From Ampelomyces quisqualis (taxonomy: Eukaryota; Ascomycota; Dothideomycetes; Pleosporales; Phaeosphaeriaceae), in contig JAGTXZ010000009.1 of assembly GCA_018398575.1 (NCBI GenBank), forward strand, positions 496,001-560,000: DNA of 64,000 bases. Direction: 5' to 3'. The notes under the pieces were generated by a model. That model was given only the letters and a program-made list of their open reading frames with translations. It did no database searches and had not been told where the DNA came from. This document shows positions 56,583 to 64,000 of this stretch, piece after piece (position 1 is the stretch's first letter; each line of letters opens with the position of its first letter). Both the position numbers and the translations under genes were made by a program.

Positions 56583-57036
56583 TATGATACGATTGCTATC
56601 GTTGAGGGTGCGAGCTTGATGTAAGTTCGACGCTTACCGAGAACAAGGCATGGAGTCAAGGAATGATGATGTGATCAATCAAGGAGCTGCGGGGGAAGAT
56701 TCATGTTACGCGTTGCGGCTACCCGGATATGGTTTCGAAAGAGCCACTTCTCTTTGCGTGTGTCACAGAAGACACGGTGGCAGGCAGCGCGTGAAAGGAG
56801 AGAAGAGAAGAGTCGGCGCTGGAAGCTGCATCTCAAAGATCCACGAGGCCGGAAGCGGAGTAAGGTCGCCGCCGATGAGTGCACGGACCTCTCTTGGACC
56901 GCGTCAATCGATGGCCTGGAGCTACAGCTCCGAACAGCTTCAATATCCACGCCGGCCACCCCGCCATACTGCGCTTCTTCACCCATCGACTTGCACTACA
57001 ATCCTTCAGTTCTATACGACAAGCATTTAGCCCGCC
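56583..57036. promoter_or_regulatory. Divergent promoter region, RING-CH gene / PRE8
   Basis: 454 bp between two outward-facing starts. Overlapping open frames on both strands here lack motifs. No proteasome-associated control element was identified by eye. Confidence 0.4.
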
Positions 57037-58036
57037 ATGGCTGACCGATACTCGTTCTCGCTTACGACATTCTCGCCCAGGTAAACACATAGCGCCACGA
57101 GTGTTGGCCAGATCTGATTGCTAACCATCACAGCGGAAAGCTCGTACAAATAGGTGTGCATAGTGAAGTCAGCTGGACGGAGCCGCATCAGGTCTAACCA
57201 ACGTCTAGAATATGCGCTGAACGCCGTCAACCAAGGTGTCACCTCGCTAGGAATCAAGGGTATGTTGGCTACAAGAGAAGCACGGTGGCTTCCGTTGACA
57301 GGTGATGTTAGCAACCAATGGCATCGTCCTCGCAACTGAGAAGAAGTCATCGTCGCCACTGATCGACTCGACATCGTCATCGAAGGTCAGCCTGATCACT
57401 CCCAACATCGGCATGGTCTACTCCGGCATGGGCCCTGATTACCGCGTCCTCGTCGACAAGGCCCGCAAGGTCTCACACACCGGCTACAAGCGCATCTACA
57501 ACGAGTATCCGCCCACGAGGATATTAGTCCAAGACGTCGCACGAGTGATGCAGGAGGCTACGCAGTCTGGAGGTGTACGGCCGTACGGCGTCAGCTTGCT
57601 GATCGCTGGCTGGGACGACGGCATCGAGCCAGAGGCGGAGGGAAAGAGCGATGAGCAGACAAGCGAAGAGAAGAAGAAAGTGAGCGACAAGACTGGTGGG
57701 ATCCTCAAAGGTGGACCCAGTCTATACCAAGTCGACCCCAGTGGCAGCTATTTCCCTTGGAAGGCGACGGCGATCGGCAAAAGCGCAACCAGTGCGAAGA
57801 CATTCCTCGAGAAGAGGTACACCGAAGGCTTGGAGCTAGAAGATGCGATTCACATTGCCCTTCTCACGCTCAAGGAGACGATAGAAGGCGAGATGAACGG
57901 CGAGACAGTGGAGATTGGCATCGTCGGCCCTCCCGAGGACAGACTGCTCGGCTTCGAGGGCGTTGAGGGTGCTGTAGGCCCGCGTTTCAGGAAGCTGACA
58001 CCGTCTGAAGTCGAGGACTACTTAACGAACCTATAA
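57037..58036 (+). CDS. PRE8: 20S proteasome subunit alpha-2
   Basis: Four exons (57037..57080, 57134..57153, 57209..57259, 57312..58036) give 279 residues. Exon 2 is only 20 bp. The spliced start MADRYSFSLTTFSPSGKLVQ followed by IEYALNAVNQG is the alpha-subunit signature. Further family blocks are GIVLATEKK, NIGMVYSGMGPDYRVLVDKARK, GGVRPYGVSLLIAGWDDG and SLYQVDPSGSYFPWKATAIGK. The subunit belongs to the outer ring gating the catalytic chamber. It is about 30 residues longer than yeast Pre8 because of a charged insert (GIEPEAEGKSDEQTSEE and on, roughly residues 142-172) between the GWDDG strand and SLYQ. The insert is in frame inside one exon and looks genuine. Confidence 0.95.
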
Positions 58037-58390
58037 ACATCGAGTACTTAGGAGAAGGACATTCGGTCGCTGTAGAAGCACGACCTTCGCCAAGTGCTGC
58101 GGTAGGCCAGTCTTGGGCAAATCCGAACATGAATGAAAATGACACGGCCAACACCTTTGAGAAGCACCCTTCGTGAAATTTCGGAAGCTTAGAAGACCGA
58201 GTTGGTGTTATTGTGAGCCTGCGCCATCGGCAAGGCTCACTTGCAATTATGGTGCCTGCTCTGGTGTTGTTCACATGGATCCGGTTAGCTTCCCCGCGCC
58301 TCGCAGCAGCACTGCCCTCTGCGCCTCCCTTCCCACGCGCCGTCAAGCTGACCAGCGCTGTAGCGTACTTGACATGCCATTTCCCCCAGC
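58037..58390. other. Intergenic: DCL2 promoter region
   Basis: 354 bp between the PRE8 stop and the DCL2 start. It should hold the PRE8 terminator and the DCL2 promoter. No element is recognised. Confidence 0.45.
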
Positions 58391-61300
58391 ATGGAGGACC
58401 TCGTTGATGATAGAGTAATTAGCAGAGGGGCAGCTCAAGAAGTGCCTCATGAAGAACCTTTCCGGCTCCGCTCGTATCAGGCGGAAATGGTCCTGGAGAG
58501 CATGGCCGCCAATATTATTTGTGTCATGGACACAGGTAGCGGGAAAACGCACATGTGAGTTGACTATGGGACGGTCAGACCGCTTTGCTAAGCACTTTTA
58601 GAGCTATCGATCGTACCCGCGCAGAACTGGAAAGATGCCAGCCAGAGAAGGCAAGGAGCTAATGCCGAATCTCTTCCCTACCAAGACTAACACATTTAAG
58701 CTTGTCTGGTTCCTCGCACCTACGGTGACTTTGTGCGAACAGCAATATGAGGTCTTCAAATCGAATCTACCCGGTTACAGCATACAGCTATTCAGCGGCA
58801 AAGACAAAATCGATCATTGGACGGAGCAGGCCGTTTGGGACGCTGTGTTGCTGAACGTGCGCGTCGTGCTTTCCACGCATCAAGTCTTGCTGGATGCTCT
58901 CACGCATGCTTTTGTCAAGATGCGGAGACTAGCTCTACTAATTTTCGATGAAGGTTCGCGGCCCGAACCCGATGCTGTGGCGCACGTCTCGCTGATGACA
59001 CCTAGCTCACCACTGCACCCAGAATCATCCGGCTCACAGGATTATGTCAGATTTTTACATGCCGCGAGTGGGAAAGGCACATGAGCAGCTCCCGGCAATC
59101 TTAGGCTTAAGCGCGAGTCCGGTCATGAAAGCGCAAGCCACTTCAGAAGATCTACAGTAAGTGCACGTCAAATTGCTGAGCGATCGTGACAGCTCACAGA
59201 TCAGACAAATTGAGAACAATTTGTGCTCAACGGCTAGAACACCTAAGATGCATCGCTCTGAGCTCATACGTCATGTCCATAAGCCGCACCTCATACGTAT
59301 AGACTATCCAGTGGAAGACGCAAGCCACTCACACTCCAGCCTAGTCATCTCCCTTCGGCATGTTTTCGAACAATATGACCTCGAAAAGGATCCATATATG
59401 CTCGAGCTTCTCAAGCAGCAACGTGATGGAGAGGATGTTTCTAAGCAGCTCCAGAAACTATTCATTGGCGGCAAAACTTACTGTAGAGAACAGCTCAGGT
59501 CGCTGGTTCTCAAAGCTGAAGCTACATTACAAGAACTCGGGCCGTCGCCTATGGAATGGTGAGTGCAAGTCGACCACGAATCATGTCAGAGGTATACACT
59601 GACCATGCAAACCTGCATCTAGGTATTTAGCCCAATGCATCGCACAATTCGAACAACTTGTCCACACCTCGGACTCTCAGCTCCTAGACTGGACAGTCAA
59701 TGAGAAAAAGCATCTTCTCGATATTTTGAGAGGTCCGACACTTATGGGTAATGGTATGTACGAGAGTCAGCCAATTTCTCTGAACCGCATTTCTATGAAG
59801 ATCAAACTTCTCATTGATCTCCTGATCGCCGAAGCAAAGAGTGATCCAGGGTTCACATGTCTCGTATTTGTTGAGCAAAGGATATGGTTGGCCTGCATCG
59901 CTGAAGTCCTTGCCCTCCATCCCCAAGCTCAAACTTTGCTACGCATCGGCACTTTCGTCGGTACATCACAAAACAGTAAGCGTAAAGCAAACGTCGCCAG
60001 TTTAGCAGAGCCAAGGAACCAGCAAGCAACTCTAGACAACTTTCGAGCAGGTAAACTCAACGTGATTCTGGCCACAAGTGTCCTAGAAGAGGGTATCGAC
60101 GTATCCAGCTGTCACCTGGTGATATGCTTCGAGCGACCCAAAAATTTGAAGAGCTTTGTACAACGACGTGGAAGGGCACGAAAACAGGCTTCTAAGTATG
60201 TCATTTTTATGCCTGAAGTGAAAGGCGGGCGGCCGCCTGAGTCGTGGCAAGCACTTGAGGAGGAGATGAAGAGAGCATACCTTGACGATGAGAGACAAGT
60301 AAAGGATGCAGAGGAGAGGGAGCTTCAGAATGAGATTGGGCAGCGGTATTTCGAAGTGCCTAGTACTGGGTAAGGCGTGTTCACGCCAAGTGAAGGCAAA
60401 CACGATGATACATTGCTAACAAATTTGTTAGTGCGCTTTTGACATTGGACAACGCCTCACAGCACCTACACCATTTCTGCGCACTATTGGGATCAGGACC
60501 ATACGTTGACACCCGGCCGCAATTTGACTTCACAGAAACGCCACTAGGCGGGATCAGCGCACGCGTCATGCTACCTATATCAGTCGACCCTGCAGTGAGG
60601 ACTGCGACCAGCCTAGAGACCTGGGCAACGGAGCGCCTAGCCAAACAAGACGCCGCATTCGAAGCATACATCAATTTGTATCGAGCAGGCTTGGTCAACG
60701 ACAACTTATTGCCAGCGCCACAAGAACTGGAACAAGAGTCGGAAATACCGGACCATAGGCCAGCCCTTGTGAACGTGTCTACAACATTCGATCCCTGGCC
60801 CCTAATAGCTCGGCTCCAACAAAAAGATCCCCGCGTCTACTACCGCACTCTTTTAGCCTTGCGGGTATCAGAGTCCGATGGGTTGCCAATATACATGCTA
60901 TTTCTCACACCAAGCCCAATACCCAACATCTCCGAAATGCTGCTTTTCTGGAATGAGTCGAAAGTTTTCAAGGTTGAAAGCACATGGCTGTCCGGCATGG
61001 CACTGAGCGAAGATGAAGTCACGGCGCTCAAGTCTGTAACTTACAAGATATTGTTCTCTGTCTTCAACAGTCGAATGGATGCCAACAGGCATGACTTTCC
61101 ATGGCTTTTAGCTCCTTGTGATGCTACAGGCCATGTCAATACCGATGTATGCCTACCTGAGTGGGCAGAACGCCCGGTTCATGCTACCGATCTCATTGCG
61201 CAAAGTCGCAGTACAGCGAACTGGGGACTACTCACACGATCGGGCGACCAGCGAGTATTCCTGCCGAGAGCCGTGACCACGGACAATAGTGTTCAAGCTA

Positions 61301-62946
61301 TTCGACTGCCCAAGCGGCGCGACTTCTTACACCCAGTGCTGGCGACCTCGGCACGGAACGATGCATACACCAAAGTCGAGAAAATCCCCGCGTCTGATTG
61401 TGTCGTGGGTGGTGTCCCCTTCACGTATTCCATCTTTGCGCTCCTATTCCCCTCAATTCTGCACCGGTTCGAAGTTGGCATCGTTGCCGAGACACTGAGA
61501 ACTACGATACTCAGTCCACTGTATCTGCATGCAACAAACCTACCTGTCATTACCAGAGCGATTACTTCCTCTTCAACAGACGAGGACGATAATTACCAGC
61601 GGTTGGAGTTTCTTGGCGATTGTATACTGAAGTTCTTCGCGTCACTTCATTTGATGGCTGCTCAACTGGGCTGGCCAGAGAGCTACCTCACGGAAAAGAA
61701 AGGCAAAATTGTCAGCAATGGCTTCTTGGCTCGAGCTACACTTGAGGTAGGCCTCGATAAGTTTGTCATCACAAAGCGCTTCACTGGCGCGAAATGGTCA
61801 CCGCGCTACGCCGCAGATTTGCTTGCAATCACAGAGCCTGCACCAAAAGTGCAAAGGTCGTCGAAACTCATCGCCGATATGATTGAGTCCCTCATCGGCG
61901 CCTCATACATAATTGGAGGGTTCGATAAAGCCTACCTCTGTCTGCAAACGCTGCTACCTCACGAGCCGTGGAGTTCCGTCAACGCTGCCAATACCATTCT
62001 ATACGATGCGGCGCATGCTGAACACGGTATCCTCAATCTCAGTCTACCAGAGATGCTGCTGGGGCACACTTTCACGAGAAAATCGCTTCTGCTTGAAGCA
62101 CTTACTCATGCTTCATTCAAGGGTCCAAATGTACATCGCTCGTACGAACGCTTAGAGTTCCTTGGAGACGCAGTCCTTGACTACATCATTTCAAGACGGC
62201 TTTATGCACACGAGCCTGTACTATCGCATCAGAAGATGCACGCCATCAGAACTGCGACGGTCAATGCGTCCTTCCTGGCGTTTAGAATGTTTGAGACGAC
62301 AGTGCCTGAAGAGACTACCAATAAGGCGACCATGCTTCCTGAGCTACAGCATCGAGCACTGTGGCAGTTTCTAAGAACTGGCGACCCGGTCCTCAATTCG
62401 CATAGAGATGTGGCGCTAAAACGACATCAAGTCGTGCGAGAACAAGTCATCACTGGCCTCCAGCGAGACGCAAGATTTCCTTGGCACCTATTTGCCTTGA
62501 CTGACGCGCCAAAGTTCCTGTCTGATATTGTAGAAAGCGTCATAGGCGCCGTCTACATCGACAGTCATGGGGACATACCCACTTGCGAAGGGGTTGTCCG
62601 TCGCCTTGGCATCTTCGACATCCTCGAGCGCATTCTACGCGATAGCGTAGACTGCCTTCATCCGAAGGAACGCCTTGGTCATCTCGCTGTCGAGAAGAAC
62701 GTGCAGTATGTGCGTGCTCATAACGAAGAGGCGATGGACAATAATGGAGGTAAGCGGTATAAGTGCCAAGTGAAGGTCGGGGGCGAGAATGTAGGAGGTG
62801 TAGAAGAGGGGTTCAAGAGGTTGAACGCCGAGACTATCGCCGCCTGGCGAGCTGTCGGAATCCTTGAGAGCAGTGGTGACGTGGCCATGGCGGACGAGAG
62901 CGAGGATGCAGAGGAGTTCTTCGACGCTGCAGGGGATGGCTCCTGA
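58391..62946 (+). CDS. DCL2: Dicer-like protein 2
   Basis: Seven exons (58391..58554, 58602..58650, 58701..58953, 59006..59156, 59205..59558, 59623..60369, 60432..62946) give 1410 residues, normal for fungal DCL2. In order: helicase motif I GSGKT (about residue 49), motif II DEAH formed across a splice (about 155), the C-terminal helicase block with SVLEEGIDV and QRRGRARK (about 503), a Dicer dimerisation domain from about 573, and RNase III domains a and b with RLEFLGD near 962 and 1145. A weak dsRBD-like tail (YKCQVKVGGENVGG) ends the protein. Glu/Asp metal ligands of both RNase III centres appear intact. The enzyme cuts double-stranded RNA into siRNAs, in fungi mainly against viruses and repeats. 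Intron 2 has a GC donor. No lesion is seen, so the gene should be functional. Confidence 0.95.
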
Positions 62947-63941
62947 TTCTGAAAGGGAGCACACCCTGGATGCGGCCGGTATACTCAGCTACAGTGGGGT
63001 CCATCTTGTTTTCCCATGCCAGAAGTAGGTCAGAGAATTGACCGATCCGGCATATTGCTGTAAGCAATGTCTCGGTTTTGAAGGAACGGCTGTTCTCTCT
63101 ATATCCTACATTTTGTGCCGCAGAGTCAGTTGAACGGCCGGCGCTTGCATTCCCTCTCATCATTACTGCACCAAGAGCTCTGCCTTGTGTTTTGCACTTT
63201 TGGCTACTTAAGACCAGGATCGGCGGTATCTGATAGCCCCATTAATTTCAAGCACAGAGATCGTCAAGGGGGGTGATGGAAGTAGGATACAATATGAGCA
63301 TACAGCAATTAGTGTGTGATCAAAGCAGCAGTAATTGAGCTCGGCGGAGTTCTCGCAGCCTAAAAAAGGTCCAGTTAGCTCTGAACCTGACAATTCTCCA
63401 GCAATTAGTCCGCCCCCTGAGCCGTGTGGCGGTCGTTCGTCCACTGGCGTGTGACGCTACAATTCACACCAGGCATTCACGCGACAAAATTGTACCGCTC
63501 GAAGGTCATCTCGTGCGTTGAGCGGGTGTGGCGGAGGCACGGGCAAGAATTGCATGATGTAGGGTGGCCATCGTCTTCGTAAGGCGTCGCTCCCGTGTGG
63601 CGTCGCTGGCCGAGTCTATGATAGTGCCTAGCGAACTCTCCGCCTTGCGAGAGGCTCTCCCATTGCGATGCAATATGACTATTACTCTACCTAAGTCAAC
63701 TAAGTTAGCCAGTGGTCGCTCTTAGTTTAATATTCCGTTGATTGGGGCACAGAAACATGTTCGTGAACTCGGTCACTGGCTAGGTCGAGGCAACTAGACG
63801 AAGGGTTATAAAGCAGATATGTTTGCTGTCTAGAGATGCATCATCACAACTCGATTCATCTTCTCAGTTCTCTCAAGCTTCTTTCATCAGCCAATACCAT
63901 ACACCCTCCCACCGAAACGCTTAGGAACATTCTTCAGAAAA
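62947..63941. other. Intergenic, no gene seen
   Basis: About 1 kb between the DCL2 stop and the start of the last gene. The right end is a plausible promoter with a TATA box and a C/T-rich leader; the rest shows nothing recognisable. Confidence 0.5.
63807..63813 (+). promoter_or_regulatory. TATA box of the last gene
   Basis: tataaag lies about 130 bp before the ATG at 63942, followed by a pyrimidine-rich leader (ctcaagcttctttcatc) typical of well-expressed fungal genes. Confidence 0.6.
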
Positions 63942-64000
63942 ATGTCTACTGCTGCTGGATCTTCTGGAAGTGGAGGTCAAAAACCCTCAGGTGGACGGGC
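63942..64000 (+). CDS. Start of a gene cut by the window end
   Basis: The ATG at 63942 has A-rich upstream context (agaaaaatg) and opens a frame of 19 full codons, MSTAAGSSGSGGQKPSGG and on, that runs off the window. It is preceded by a good TATA box and leader. The Gly/Ser-rich start is not diagnostic, so no function can be given. Confidence 0.55.
   Translation, partial: MSTAAGSSGSGGQKPSGGR

Noticed and set aside
56650..57044. Plus-strand frames of 113-126 codons before PRE8
   Set aside because: Lie in the divergent promoter, end at or overlap the PRE8 start and have no motif.
1..64000. tRNA, rRNA or snoRNA genes
   Set aside because: Scanned gaps for B-box-like ggttcgaatcc motifs and paired arms; the few gttcga matches (for example near 30571 and 55152) lack a matching A box or cloverleaf.

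Overview
The window is nuclear DNA from a filamentous ascomycete (Pezizomycotina). Most multi-exon genes have introns of 43-78 bp with GTRNGT-like donors, CTRAC-type branch sequences and short AG acceptors. Gene content also fits: a Dicer-like 2 protein, a Zn2Cys6 regulator, a PTH11-like receptor, a secreted CBM18 protein, P450 and PEBP-like proteins, and an AT-rich block resembling repeat-induced point mutation (RIP). A Pleosporales/Dothideomycetes source is my best guess, but that is inference only.

Layout. 1-8 kb: the 3' part of a ferric reductase, a small BLOC-1-like gene, a carboxylesterase relic and the actin regulator LAS17/WASP. 8-22 kb: metabolic and housekeeping genes, namely mitochondrial 2-methylcitrate dehydratase, the AYR1 reductase, a METTL7-like methyltransferase, an MSC7-type aldehyde dehydrogenase, a glutamine-synthetase-like enzyme, an SDR and ribosomal protein eL43. 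22-32.6 kb: a looser accessory block with a GPI-anchored PEBP-like protein, a P450, a 354-bp MITE with an 11-bp target duplication, a PTH11-like receptor and 3.5 kb without recognisable genes. 32.6-41.4 kb: UBC13 and the SEACAT/GATOR2 subunit MTC5 on a shared 213-bp promoter, then a Zn2Cys6 regulator. 43-49.5 kb: an endonuclease III-like glycosylase, an acyl-protein thioesterase, a RING protein and a triple-CBM18 secreted protein. 50-64 kb: an AT-rich block, a cysteinyl-tRNA synthetase locus with several frame lesions, a RING-CH membrane protein, proteasome alpha2 (PRE8), a complete DCL2 and the first codons of a further gene.

How the genes relate. Most are unrelated neighbours. Possible functional groupings are the ALDH / GS-like / SDR trio at 14.8-20.3 kb and the accessory P450-PEBP-receptor block. 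DCL2 lies in the same window as a MITE and a RIP-like block, so two kinds of genome defence leave traces here. Nothing in the window amounts to a clear undescribed system. The most unusual items are the lesioned CysRS locus, the MITE, two apparent GC-AG introns and a 7-bp internal exon. Exon boundaries were worked out by hand from reading frame, splice consensus and expected protein motifs.
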